A program made the position numbers and the translations under genes. A model generated the notes under the pieces. That model saw only the letters and a program-made list of their open reading frames with translations. It ran no database searches and was not told the DNA's origin. From the NCBI GenBank assembly GCA_964491515.1, contig CAZBGQ010000006.1:10677-74676 (forward strand): 64,000 nt of DNA. Reading direction: 5' to 3'. The stretch comes from CAZBGQ01 sp964491515. Lineage in GTDB: Bacteria; Patescibacteriota; Gracilibacteria; UBA1369; UBA12473. Each line of letters opens with the position of its first letter. The stretch's first letter is position 1. This document shows positions 25,470 to 34,532 of this stretch, piece by piece.

Positions 25470-26261
25470 ATGGTAAAATATATGGATAAAACTTCATATA
25501 TTATGGATATTCAATCAGCCATCCACATCATCGAAGAAAGTCCGGACTATGAGCAGTTCACTAAGCTTCGCAACATCTTCAAAGATCGTTTGGAAGAGCT
25601 CCAAGAAACTGACTTCACAGAAAAGGGCATTTGCTACTACTATTTACTTCGAATTGTACTGCGTTCAAACCTGATGTATGAGACAGAAGAATGTCGTGAG
25701 TACTTAGGAAACATGGACATTGAATTTAAAAAACAGCTCAAAAAATACGAAAAAGACCGCAAAAAATTCTCCAGACAAGAAATTAATGACTTCTTCCGAC
25801 TCATGGAACGTTCTTATGGATCTTTAGAAATTATTTTCCGTAAAAAAGATTTTTTCGAAGAGGAAAAGCATTCCTATGAAGAAAAAATGGACTATCGCCG
25901 ATTCAAATATTGGATCAACCGAAAGCTATGGAATTGGTTTGAATACAAATTCCTGGGAAGTACCTCTCGGTACGGAAATAGTTTTGTGCGCTGGGGATTA
26001 ACGGCGTTCATGTTTGCGATGGTCATGGCTGGCGTCTATTACGCACTCGATGTCTCCCAAATTGATCAAACACAACGCATCATTAGTGCCAATAGTCATT
26101 GGTATGATTATTTTTACTTTTCGATTGTCACACTCACCAGTCTTGGGTTTGGGGATATTATTCCTCATGATTTTTTTGGAAAGTTTTTTGTGTCACTGGA
26201 AGTCTTTTTCGGATTCATTATGCTCGGTATTTTCATTAGTTTGATTCAGAAAAAGATGTAA
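25470..26261 (+). CDS. Two-helix potassium channel with helical cytoplasmic N-terminus
   Basis: 263 aa. Residues 1-170 are soluble, charged and helical. TM1 is about 172-195, the pore helix and selectivity filter TLTSLGFGDIIP about 215-232, and TM2 about 236-258, an ion channel 2 family plan. The N-terminal cytoplasmic domain is unrecognised and could be a sensor or tetramerisation unit. Start uncertain: ATGs occur at 25470, 25482 and 25503, and a TAAAAT box at 25474-25479 would favour the later ones. Confidence 0.82.
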   Translation: MVKYMDKTSYIMDIQSAIHIIEESPDYEQFTKLRNIFKDRLEELQETDFTEKGICYYYLLRIVLRSNLMYETEECREYLGNMDIEFKKQLKKYEKDRKKFSRQEINDFFRLMERSYGSLEIIFRKKDFFEEEKHSYEEKMDYRRFKYWINRKLWNWFEYKFLGSTSRYGNSFVRWGLTAFMFAMVMAGVYYALDVSQIDQTQRIISANSHWYDYFYFSIVTLTSLGFGDIIPHDFFGKFFVSLEVFFGFIMLGIFISLIQKKM

Positions 26262-26280
26262 TCTAGTTCGTCTCCTATGA

Positions 26281-26314
26281 AAAAATCGCCTTAAATCAAG
26301 AAAAGGTGACTTTT
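26281..26314. terminator. Bidirectional terminator between the K+ channel and the HTH gene
   Basis: A 7-bp stem TCGCCTT/AAGGTGA (one G-T pair) with a 10-nt loop. On the minus strand it is followed by six T; on the plus strand by CTTTT. It separates two convergent genes. Confidence 0.75.
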
Positions 26315-26323
26315 CGGCTTACC

Positions 26324-27034
26324 TTAGGCCTGCAATAAAACCCAAAACACGGGTTGCAGCGCGAGCATGCCATACACTAAGGCAATGTACACATTTTTAT
26401 TAAAACGTTCAGTTTCGATGAGGCGTCGTGACTGAACCACGCGAACTTTCGCTTGCTTGATATCTTGTTTGTATTGTTGGTCAATGGCAGTCAATCGTTT
26501 TCGTTCTTGCTTGAATTCAAGCATCGGCACCATATTTTTTACTTGAGCCTCTAATTGACCCACACGATAGTGAGCTCCTTCCAACCGCTTTACTTGTTCT
26601 TCATTTTTCTCTTTTAGTTCCTCGTAAAGTTCCTTGTAGATTGAAACAGACACGCTTTCTGTCGCATAGGAGTGAGGATGTCGCCCGCCTATGGTGTTTG
26701 CTTCATGTGCTCGCGTCCCTACTGTCGGGCCTGCCATTCGCGCTCCTGCTTCGCTAGCATCGCTCTCTGAAACCTCAATCGTTTCAATGGTCTCGATCGT
26801 CTCGGTTACTGGTTTCGCTTTGGACGAATTTGTCTTCGGTTTTGATTCAACCAAGCCCTTATCAATCTGTTCTTGGTAGTATCGTTCAAACGAAGGTCGT
26901 GAAATGAAAACATTACGATTCAGTCGTTTGATCTCTAGAAAACCACGCCTAATGTACCTGTCCACTGTCCGGACAGAAACATTGAGCTGTTCAGCGGCTT
27001 TCTCACGGGAAATGTGGCGGAATTGAGTATTCAT
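26324..27034 (-). CDS. Membrane-anchored HTH / coiled-coil DNA-binding protein
   Basis: 236 aa. The N-terminus is a MerR/excisionase-type helix-turn-helix: SREKAAEQLNVSVRTVDRYI, then a wing and an ISRPSFERYYQ strand. A variable acidic linker (60-120) leads to a long coiled coil (about 130-205) and a single C-terminal hydrophobic helix (about 213-234). So it binds DNA while fixed to the membrane. Immediately upstream lie seven exact TGTCYRGACA sites and one variant; another exact copy is inside the gene (26966-26975). Either an autoregulated membrane-tethered regulator or a RacA-like chromosome anchor. Confidence 0.78.
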   Translation of the reverse strand: MNTQFRHISREKAAEQLNVSVRTVDRYIRRGFLEIKRLNRNVFISRPSFERYYQEQIDKGLVESKPKTNSSKAKPVTETIETIETIEVSESDASEAGARMAGPTVGTRAHEANTIGGRHPHSYATESVSVSIYKELYEELKEKNEEQVKRLEGAHYRVGQLEAQVKNMVPMLEFKQERKRLTAIDQQYKQDIKQAKVRVVQSRRLIETERFNKNVYIALVYGMLALQPVFWVLLQA

Positions 27035-27076
27035 GGGAAGGGGTTAGGAGGCAGTAAGTAGACAATGCTATCGACA

Positions 27077-27236
27077 TGTCCGGACACAACTGTGGGGTGT
27101 CTAGACATGCTACTATGATTTAAGGGATTTGTCCGGACATGTTCTAACCTGTTAGGGGGTGAGTGTCTAGACAGTGTCCGGACTGTCCAGACAAGCTAAT
27201 TCTACTGTAAGAAATATGTCTAGACATGTCCAGACA
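27077..27236. promoter_or_regulatory. Operator array: eight TGTCYRGACA-type palindromes
   Basis: Sites at 27077 (TGTCCGGACA), 27098 (TGTCTAGACA), 27130 (TGTCCGGACA), 27164 (TGTCTAGACA), 27175 (TGTCCGGACT), 27184 (TGTCCAGACA), 27217 (TGTCTAGACA) and 27227 (TGTCCAGACA). Start-to-start spacings are 21, 32, 34, 11, 9, 33 and 10, close to whole helical turns. They lie between the divergent HTH gene and ybeY. The likely ligand is the HTH protein itself. Assuming equal base frequencies, about 0.25 exact matches are expected in 64 kb. Confidence 0.85.
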
Positions 27237-27279
27237 TACAAATGGTCAAAAATATAAAATGTGGTAACCTACCCACAAC

Positions 27280-27720
27280 ATGTTAAAACTTCATTTTTCC
27301 AACGAAACAGGCACTTCACTTGAATCATCGTTTTTTCTTCCCCTCATTCGTGAGACAGAAAAACGTGTGTCTGATATCCACGAAACTGAGCTTGAATTTT
27401 CTCTAGTCGACGATTCGACCATTCAACAGATCAATAAGCAGTCCCGAGGACTGGATAAACCTACAGACGTGCTTTCTTTTGCCAATCGAGAGTTGGAAGA
27501 GCCCGATGAGGAGGATCAAAAATCCTTAGGGCAGGTTGTTATTTCTGTGCCTGCAGCACAGCGAAATGCTGACGAAATGCACCAGCCCCTAGAGGAGGAG
27601 CTTCGGTTTCTCTTCGTTCATGGTTTACTTCATATACTTGGGTACGATCATCAAACACCTCCGGAGGAGACAGAAATGATGACATTGGCATACAAAATAC
27701 TCGGAAGACCTCCGTATTAG
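27280..27720 (+). CDS. ybeY: Endoribonuclease YbeY
   Basis: 146 aa. A zinc endoribonuclease involved in 16S rRNA 3' maturation and ribosome quality control. The metal site HGLLHILGYDH is complete, preceded by PTDVLSFANRE, the other family signature. Start is preceded by TAACCTACCCACAAC, with no clear Shine-Dalgarno. Divergent from the HTH gene across the operator array, so it may be controlled by it. Confidence 0.95.
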   Translation: MLKLHFSNETGTSLESSFFLPLIRETEKRVSDIHETELEFSLVDDSTIQQINKQSRGLDKPTDVLSFANRELEEPDEEDQKSLGQVVISVPAAQRNADEMHQPLEEELRFLFVHGLLHILGYDHQTPPEETEMMTLAYKILGRPPY

Positions 27721-27776
27721 GGGGCTAATCTCAGGGTGGGGGAGGTTTGTTCTAGCTGTCTTTTTTTAGAAAAAGG

Positions 27777-30071
27777 TTACTGGATTTCCTTGGCTTCATA
27801 GAAAAGAGCCTCAGCTTCTTCTAGCATTTCATAGGCATTTTTAAAGGAGGACATGGCTGCTTCAAACTTGCGGCTCCAGTAATATCTGTCTCCCTCAGAA
27901 TAAACGGTGCCAGCTGCAGACAGTTGGATGCGTGCTTCCCTGAAGGCATTTGTTTCAGATATCTCAGAGAGAAGTAGCATGGTTTCTTCTAATTTCTTAG
28001 CTGTGAGATCACGAAGTTCAGAGGCGGACTCAAGGAGTGCCGCTTCATCTATTTCTGGCTCGTCAGGAGTAACAATGCCACTGCCGGGAGTTGTTTCTCC
28101 TGGAGTTACTCCAGGTTCAACCTCAGGCGGAACCTCGGCTGGTGGCTGATAAGCCTCAAGGAGGCTACTAGTTTCTTCTTTGATTTGGCCCAATAGATCA
28201 TAGGAGCTTGTAAATGACGTATAGGCTTCTTTATAGGCTTGGGCCTGAAATTGTACGTTACCCTTGTTGAAGAGCGCTTGCGCGTCGTTAAGCAGGCTTA
28301 ATGGGCGACTGACGGCATCGTAGCCGGTGGTGTGGGCGACTTCATCTACGTATTGGCTTATGTCTAGGAAATACTTAAAAGAGCGATCCATGGCAGTTTG
28401 CGCTTCTGATAGGTAGGCAGGTGGTTCTGGGGTTGGTTCAGGTTCAGGCACAGGTACAAGTTCTGGAGTTGGTTGAGGTTCGGATTGGGGGGTAGGTATA
28501 GGCTCTGGTTGAGGCGTGCTTATCTGAGTTGGGCTAGGTACAGGTTCTGGAGTTGAGACGTCGGTTAGTGCTTGCCTGGCTAATTGGGTGGCTTTGTTTG
28601 TAGCTTCATAAGATAAGGTAAAGAGACGGTATGCCTCAGAAAAGGCCTTTCCCTGGTAGTTGGAATGACCACTTTGAAGGTAGGTACTGGCAATACTTAG
28701 CTGATCTTGAGCAGCTCCAAAAGGTCCATATCCCCATTTGTCTATTAATCCTTGTACGTAATTATTGATTTCTTCAAATGTGTCATCGACCATGAGGGCT
28801 TGGCTTTTTGCTTTACCTCTCCATTCCTCTTGGTTGTTCTCATTGCGTTCACGTTCCGCTTCTACCTCTGATAGCGTGGCTTTGGACTCATTCATGGCTA
28901 TCTTTGATAAATCCAAGGAACGAGTGAATAACGCATACGCTTCGTAGTAGTTTTCTCGGTTGAATAGACGTTGACCTTCATTGTAACGAGTGCCGGCTTT
29001 TTCAAGTGTGGAAATAGGAGTTTGCATTAAATCGTATCCCACTTCTTGAGCGATGGTGTTTACATAGCGACTGGCTTCTGAATAGCGTGAGAAAGAATCA
29101 TCCATGGCAGTTTTGGCTTCTCGAATAAATTGAAGAGAAGCTGATGGAGTTTCTTCGACTTTGGCCTCTCTGAATCCTTCAATTAAGTCAGACAATGTCG
29201 CTTGTTCGGTGTCGGTTGCATAATCACTGGAGGATACGAAAACCGGTGCTTCGATTCTAACCGCTCTAGGGTTCGGGTATTGACCGGCAAGGCCCATTTC
29301 AGGCTCGGCAGCGACACCCATTTCAGGCTCGGCAGCAACGCCCATTTCAGGCTCAGCGGCGACACCCATTTCAGGCTCGGCAGCAACGCCCATTTCAGGC
29401 TCAGCGGCGACACCCATTTCAGGCTCAGCAGCAACACTATCCGCTGTTAGGATTTCAAATAGTAATGTTTCATAAAGACGTAGTTTGGATTCGTATTCCT
29501 GTTGAAGGGCGACAACGGAGTCTGTTTCGCCTTGGGATTGCAGTCGGGACTCAAGTGTTTTAATACGAGAATTGTGTGTTTCAATGTTACGTCCGAGTGC
29601 AGATAGTGCCTCAGAATCCAAGGTTCCTTCTGATTCAAGGCGGCCAGCTTCGGTTAGGCGACGAGAGGATCGTTCAATTTCCCATTCAAGTTTACTTTCT
29701 TCTCCGAGGGAAAACATGGAAACAATTTCTTCATTGATTCCAACTTTGACTGGATATAATAGGTCACCGGGAAGTGATCCAGTGGCCGCAAAAGAGACGG
29801 TGCCTCCACTCACAGCAATGATCATCATGGCTGCTAAGACCGGCATGGGGCGTGGCACAAGAAAGGTCAAGAATGAGGCTAAAAAGTTAGGCCTTTTTTC
29901 TTCGTCATGGTGAGAGGTGGTGGGCTTGGCTTTTGCTTTGGCTCTCGCCTTTTTAGGCATAGGGTTTTCCTTCATGAACTGAAGGAGGTTCCCACGCATG
30001 TCGCTTTTTTCATCTGAGGTCAGATGAATTTTCTTCATGTCTTCGGTGAGTTTTTTTAGTGGGTCGGTCAT
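27777..30071 (-). CDS. DUF5667 membrane protein, putative anti-sigma factor, with helical repeats
   Basis: 764 aa. The N-terminal 75 residues are cytoplasmic and basic, followed by one TM helix (about 76-97) and the DUF5667 signature LPGDLLYPVKVGINEEI. Next come six tandem copies of an octapeptide VAAEPEMG, then four related helical repeats (about 85 aa each, with YxEAYxxFxxSY near their ends) joined by Pro-rich linkers. It overlaps the sigma gene by 4 nt (ATGA), the arrangement of sigma/anti-sigma pairs. The extracellular helical repeats are probably the sensing or wall-contacting part. Confidence 0.82.
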   Translation of the reverse strand: MTDPLKKLTEDMKKIHLTSDEKSDMRGNLLQFMKENPMPKKARAKAKAKPTTSHHDEEKRPNFLASFLTFLVPRPMPVLAAMMIIAVSGGTVSFAATGSLPGDLLYPVKVGINEEIVSMFSLGEESKLEWEIERSSRRLTEAGRLESEGTLDSEALSALGRNIETHNSRIKTLESRLQSQGETDSVVALQQEYESKLRLYETLLFEILTADSVAAEPEMGVAAEPEMGVAAEPEMGVAAEPEMGVAAEPEMGVAAEPEMGLAGQYPNPRAVRIEAPVFVSSSDYATDTEQATLSDLIEGFREAKVEETPSASLQFIREAKTAMDDSFSRYSEASRYVNTIAQEVGYDLMQTPISTLEKAGTRYNEGQRLFNRENYYEAYALFTRSLDLSKIAMNESKATLSEVEAERERNENNQEEWRGKAKSQALMVDDTFEEINNYVQGLIDKWGYGPFGAAQDQLSIASTYLQSGHSNYQGKAFSEAYRLFTLSYEATNKATQLARQALTDVSTPEPVPSPTQISTPQPEPIPTPQSEPQPTPELVPVPEPEPTPEPPAYLSEAQTAMDRSFKYFLDISQYVDEVAHTTGYDAVSRPLSLLNDAQALFNKGNVQFQAQAYKEAYTSFTSSYDLLGQIKEETSSLLEAYQPPAEVPPEVEPGVTPGETTPGSGIVTPDEPEIDEAALLESASELRDLTAKKLEETMLLLSEISETNAFREARIQLSAAGTVYSEGDRYYWSRKFEAAMSSFKNAYEMLEEAEALFYEAKEIQ
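29293..29436. repeat. Six tandem 24-bp repeats encoding VAAEPEMG
   Basis: Six consecutive 24-bp units in frame within the DUF5667 gene. They differ only at silent positions, alternating between two forms (GGCAGCGACA/GGCAGCAACG type), a sign of recent duplication. Copy number is likely to vary between strains. Confidence 0.9.
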
Positions 30072-30571
30072 GGCCGTATTAGATTACGAAGTTGTTTGAG
30101 TCCTCGGTGAATTTTTACAGACACATTATTGACATTATCGTCTAGGGCTTCGGCAATGTCTTGTACAGACATGTCTTCCATATACCTCATCCAGACTGCT
30201 TCACGGTATTTATCTTCCAGTTGGTCAAGCGCTTTTAGCGTATCGCGGTTATCGATTAAGTCTTTCATGGCGCCGGTGGGGTCTGTTCCTGGGTTAAACC
30301 CCTGTTCTTGCAGATCATCCAATGATGACGTAGGTTTTTTCTTTTTCTTACGAGATTCGTCAATAATTAAGTTTTTTGCGATTTTATAGAGAAAGGCTCG
30401 GAGATTCTCAATCTCCTTTCCGGTCTTGGTCATATTGTCCCAAGCCTTCATGAAAGTTTCTTGAGCTAATTCCAGAGCGCGTTCTCGATTATAGACACGA
30501 AAATAACAGTACCGAAAAATCGCATCAGAATAGTCATCATAGGCTTGGGCGAATTCCTCAGAAGTGATCAT
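30068..30571 (-). CDS. ECF-type RNA polymerase sigma factor
   Basis: 167 aa. Region 2 includes YFRVYNRERALELAQETF and the helix toward the -10 (NLRAFLYKIAKNLIID); region 4 includes YREAVWMRYMEDMSVQDIAE and the recognition helix NVSVKIHRGLKQLR. It overlaps the DUF5667 gene by 4 nt, so that protein is the probable anti-sigma. Its target promoters are unknown; the shared promoter upstream of comM and yraN is one group to test. Confidence 0.94.
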   Translation of the reverse strand: MITSEEFAQAYDDYSDAIFRYCYFRVYNRERALELAQETFMKAWDNMTKTGKEIENLRAFLYKIAKNLIIDESRKKKKKPTSSLDDLQEQGFNPGTDPTGAMKDLIDNRDTLKALDQLEDKYREAVWMRYMEDMSVQDIAEALDDNVNNVSVKIHRGLKQLRNLIRP

Positions 30572-30591
30572 GCTCGCAGGATACGCGAAAA

Positions 30592-31815
30592 TTACTCTCG
30601 AGACAATAAGGTGAGCGATAAGCGGTCTCGTAGTCCATAGATACTCTGAATTAATGCATACTCGATATCGGAAAGTTGAAGGGCTTCGGGGGCTTGGTTT
30701 AGCAGTTGTAGCCGGGAGTGGTGTGCGATAATGGGGAAAGTGGCAGCTAAGGGGTGAGAAGCAAACAGTCCGCCGCTGGGATTGATACGATCCATATCGA
30801 TTTTATCAAAAATAGACATCGCCTCTTCAAGAGGTACGAATCCCATTTCAATAAGAAGAAGAATGACCAATGGGCTCACTGCATTATGCAGCTCAAGAAT
30901 GCCTCGATCTAAAAATCGAGAGCGGGTTAGGCCCAGTTGTTCCATCACAGGGTGGTCAAATAGTTCGTTGGAAGCAGAATAAAGCGCTTCATTGTGTGGG
31001 TAGTCTGGAAAGGCAAATCGCTCTTTAATCGAGCGTGGGTCATTATGGGTGGTGGTCGCACGGAAACGAACGGCCGATTCGGGCGAGGAAAGGCGTTCTC
31101 TCGGGCTTAAAAGGAGGGCTGCACCTTGGGTCGTAGGAGGGCAGCAGTCCCATTTAGTTAGGTGTCCGGCGAGGGGGGCGGCGGATCTATAAGTGTCTAG
31201 ATTGAGGGTTCCGGAAAATTGGGGGTCGGGATTACGTGATTTGTGCTCATGAAGTGTGACGGTGAGTTGTTCTTTGATTTCTGAAAGAGCTGTGGAAGGA
31301 ATTTTAAAGCGTGAACAAAAGGCTTCAATCAATTCACTCAATCCCTGAATCATTGAGGGCAGATGTTCACGTTCGGGTCGATCTAGCAGGCCTTTACGAA
31401 GTTGCTCTCTCTGTAGGGTTCGTGGCCACAAATTTAATGGTTCCAGGGCAAGGACTAGTGCGCGGACTCCGTCGCGATCCACACGTTCAGCCACATCTCC
31501 TATAAAAGGCTGAGAATTAGAGAAACTTTGTTCCTCGACCATTTCATTAAATGTTAAACCAGCTTGCTGGAGTTTCATTCGAATTAAGTGTGGAAGGTTT
31601 TTATAAAAATCAAATCCAGTTTGGCTGGTGAGCGCCACCAGATCTAAATGTGGGTTGCCTCCTAGGGTGGCTACCGCTGCAGCCACCGTTTTATCTAATA
31701 ACTCTTCGGCATCGTTATCGGTACGGGAATGTATCACCGGTGTGACGGCGGAGTTATCTAGGAAAACATTTTCGAGGAAGGGTGAAGAAATCGCTTCCAT
31801 AAAGGATTTAGCCAA
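30592..31815 (-). CDS. Divergent thiolase-superfamily-like protein, probably inactive
   Basis: 407 aa. The C-terminal third matches thiolase landmarks: ILELHNAVSPLVILLLIEMG (near 306-325; compare the usual VELHDAFS) and INPSGGLFASHPLAAT (near 344-360; compare NPSGGxxxxGHPxGATG, His kept). The nucleophile cysteine expected in the N-terminal half is missing; the matching region reads EEQSFSNSQ. The last CxGGG motif is absent too. So a thiolase fold without normal thiolase chemistry is likely. It lies 20 nt upstream of the sigma gene, perhaps in its operon. The match is by eye only. Confidence 0.5.
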   Translation of the reverse strand: MAKSFMEAISSPFLENVFLDNSAVTPVIHSRTDNDAEELLDKTVAAAVATLGGNPHLDLVALTSQTGFDFYKNLPHLIRMKLQQAGLTFNEMVEEQSFSNSQPFIGDVAERVDRDGVRALVLALEPLNLWPRTLQREQLRKGLLDRPEREHLPSMIQGLSELIEAFCSRFKIPSTALSEIKEQLTVTLHEHKSRNPDPQFSGTLNLDTYRSAAPLAGHLTKWDCCPPTTQGAALLLSPRERLSSPESAVRFRATTTHNDPRSIKERFAFPDYPHNEALYSASNELFDHPVMEQLGLTRSRFLDRGILELHNAVSPLVILLLIEMGFVPLEEAMSIFDKIDMDRINPSGGLFASHPLAATFPIIAHHSRLQLLNQAPEALQLSDIEYALIQSIYGLRDRLSLTLLSRE

Positions 31816-31861
31816 AAAGAATGGAGGTAAAAATAGTCCTATCCTGGGTAGGAATCAAGAG

Positions 31862-34498
31862 CTAATCTAATTTGTGGATCATGATATGCCAGTTGCGTTG
31901 ATCGCGTTCCCAGCGAACCTCAAGACCAATGTCATGGTGCTCTTTGAGTGGTTCTTGCATGGCGATGAGCGCTCGTCCAACGAAAGTAGAGAGATACTCA
32001 CGAGTTTTTTTCCCGAACTCAGCGTCTCTGTCTCCTAGCATTCCTCCCGCAGGAATTTGCGTGACCCCGTCTTTGTCGAGCATAGGCTCTCGGAATCGTG
32101 CCATGTGGCCTTTTGGTGTGGCGTACGAAGCGATATCAATGGCTTGTCCGGAACTATGATCGGAAAGACTCTCGGTAGCAGTGGAGTTGGTTCTTCGTAG
32201 TTTTTTTGCATATTCTAATGTTCGGAGTGCTCCAGAAATTTTGAACGCATCCACAGGAGGGATGGTGGGGAATGATTTGACCCCAAATGCACTGGTGTCG
32301 CTGTTGAAGCGTTCTATTTGAGCATTCACTAATTCAACTAATAGTTCGGTAATGGGTTCAAATGCCGCGTGCATGTACATCATGTCAGGGTTGTTGGAGG
32401 TTCCTCCTGTTTTTCCAACTTGTTCACAGAAATAGGGTTTTGATGGGTCATTTTCTGCCATGGGGACTAGGTTTCCTTTGGTGATTTCATCGTCAAGATA
32501 ATCCTGCTGGAGTGCGGAGGCTTCAGAAAAGTATCCGGGTGATACGACTCGATGATTTTTCCTCACTTTTTGGTAGCCTTTTTCTCCTAACATTTTTTTC
32601 CATACGGAACTCAGTTGGAGAAAGCGTGGGCCTTGAAGGGATCGTCGGACATCGTTGGTTTCAGATGGCATACGACTGATTCGTTTTTTTTGGGAGAGAG
32701 TATCGTAAAGAGACTCCAATCCAGCTTGGGCATCGGTATACACTTGCTCATAATCGGCAGGTATGGTGATTTCATGTGAAGGGGCAACAGGTTCAGCAAT
32801 GGGTTCGTCTTCCGGTTCTTCTGGCGTTTCTGAAGTTGGGCGTGTGACGGCTGAAACAGCATCATCTAGCATAGGAGATGCAAGTAAAAGACCACCTCCA
32901 AACAATCCAGCTAGAACCTTTCGGCGTGTGGGGCCTTGCCCTTTCCCTTTTTTTGGTTGCGCTTTTTGGAGGTCCTCATAGTCGGTTAATTTTGATAGGA
33001 GCCTGATTATTCCAGAAACACTTGCAATAACAGCTGAGAGACTGGCAATGGAGCCTTTGGCTTTTGACTTGGGCTTCTTAGGTTCAATAGGAGTTTTTTC
33101 TCGTCCATATTCTTCCAAGTAAAATTCGGATTCTCCTCGTACGACACTAGACATGGCTAACACGCGTGGGACATATTCAAACACTTGGCGTTTAACTCCG
33201 CCTTCTTTTCCCATAGCATTGGCTAATATTGCGGGCCACACATCCACTCCATACGGGCTAGGACCAATTCGTGCGATGATTTCCTCATCTGAAAGGTCGA
33301 TAAAATGTTTAATGCATTTCCGAATACGGGTAGCTCCGGAGTGAAACGCATTGATGGCTGAAATTTCTTGTAGACCCTTATAGGAAAATCCAGGGTCAAG
33401 TGACAGAAGACGTTCTTCTAGGTCTTGAAGCGTGGCATGGGTGTCGTTGCTTTTTGCTGAAAGAAGGTCTTGTAAGTGAAGAAAATAGGCACAGAAAAGT
33501 TCCATTTGGACGAAACGATTTTTCTTATAGGTGTTATTCAAAGGAAAATTGCCTTTCCGTATTTTTGCTCCTAGCTCAGGATGGCGATCCATGTAGTCTT
33601 TGGCATCTTTCATTGCACCGGGCATGAATTGAAATAAGCCCAACGCTCCAACATTGCTTTTTGCATCGCGATCAAAAGAACTTTCATTACCAGCAATTCC
33701 AATGGCAACTTCGAAGGACACGTCGTAAGCATCACAAACTCGTTCAATGGCCTCCAACACAGTCATGGATTCTCCCTCGAAGTAAGAGAGATTTCGTTTA
33801 TCGTACGAAATCATTTCTTGAGATCGACCATAAGTTGTTTCGCGGATAGAGCTATCATCAGATGTATCAATGCCTGGTAGCCGTGAGGTTGAAATAAGAG
33901 GATAGCCAGTTCCTTCGTAGGAGTCGGGAAGGACAAGGGCGCTTCCCAGTATTTCTTGGCGGTTATTATTGTGCCAATCATTGCGTTCTGAACTTGAGAG
34001 AGAGTCCCAATTGGCTGGAAGTTTTGTTGTGTGCAGAATATTTCCGAGCCCGTCATGATAATAGACTTGGTTTTGCGGACCGGAATAAATTTCTTGATAA
34101 AGAGAAACTTGAGAGGAAAGATTAGCTCCTGTGTCCATTTCTCCGCTGAATGTTAGGCGTGAAAGTACGTCGGTGATCGACGAATATTCAGTTGTTTTTA
34201 GTTCTTCGAAGTCAACATCTGTCACAGGGCCTGTTGCTTCTTGGGTATTATCATCAGCAAGCCAGTTTGCCAGTGCTGCAGGAATTCCTATCTTGACTGA
34301 AAGAGGAACTGGGGAGTCGGATTGTGCTGCTTTTTGGGGCGGGGAGCTCGCAGGCGAAGGATCAAGTTCGACTGGCTCCTCGGATGGTGTATCTGAAATA
34401 GCTGTGAGGTTAGTGGTAAACCTTATACTATATAGACTATAGCATATATGCAAAATAAGTAAAGAGGTTTCACGTGCGTTAAGGCTCAGGGCTTCCAT
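31862..34498 (-). CDS. Two-domain cell-wall hydrolase: lytic transglycosylase plus M15-like peptidase (DUF5715)
   Basis: 878 aa. Residues about 250-400 form a soluble lytic transglycosylase (SLT) domain with the catalytic glutamate in GNESSFDRDAKS and GLFQFMPGA. Around 523-545 is a twin-arginine-like hydrophobic segment, RRKVLAGLFGGGLLLAS, in the middle of the chain. Residues about 720-878 contain SDHSSGQAIDIASY and RNWHIMIHK, the zinc ligands of M15/DUF5715 peptidases. No classical N-terminal signal was seen, so the topology is puzzling. Likely remodels peptidoglycan. First gene of a possible operon with the thiolase-like and sigma genes. Confidence 0.8.
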   Translation of the reverse strand: MEALSLNARETSLLILHICYSLYSIRFTTNLTAISDTPSEEPVELDPSPASSPPQKAAQSDSPVPLSVKIGIPAALANWLADDNTQEATGPVTDVDFEELKTTEYSSITDVLSRLTFSGEMDTGANLSSQVSLYQEIYSGPQNQVYYHDGLGNILHTTKLPANWDSLSSSERNDWHNNNRQEILGSALVLPDSYEGTGYPLISTSRLPGIDTSDDSSIRETTYGRSQEMISYDKRNLSYFEGESMTVLEAIERVCDAYDVSFEVAIGIAGNESSFDRDAKSNVGALGLFQFMPGAMKDAKDYMDRHPELGAKIRKGNFPLNNTYKKNRFVQMELFCAYFLHLQDLLSAKSNDTHATLQDLEERLLSLDPGFSYKGLQEISAINAFHSGATRIRKCIKHFIDLSDEEIIARIGPSPYGVDVWPAILANAMGKEGGVKRQVFEYVPRVLAMSSVVRGESEFYLEEYGREKTPIEPKKPKSKAKGSIASLSAVIASVSGIIRLLSKLTDYEDLQKAQPKKGKGQGPTRRKVLAGLFGGGLLLASPMLDDAVSAVTRPTSETPEEPEDEPIAEPVAPSHEITIPADYEQVYTDAQAGLESLYDTLSQKKRISRMPSETNDVRRSLQGPRFLQLSSVWKKMLGEKGYQKVRKNHRVVSPGYFSEASALQQDYLDDEITKGNLVPMAENDPSKPYFCEQVGKTGGTSNNPDMMYMHAAFEPITELLVELVNAQIERFNSDTSAFGVKSFPTIPPVDAFKISGALRTLEYAKKLRRTNSTATESLSDHSSGQAIDIASYATPKGHMARFREPMLDKDGVTQIPAGGMLGDRDAEFGKKTREYLSTFVGRALIAMQEPLKEHHDIGLEVRWERDQRNWHIMIHKLD

Positions 34499-34532
34499 AA
34501 TAGAGGCATACGATTTCTTAACTTTAATAAGT

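Noticed and set aside
29293..29436. 24-bp tandem repeats as a CRISPR-like array
   Set aside because: Units are contiguous, without spacers, and encode an in-frame octapeptide repeat.
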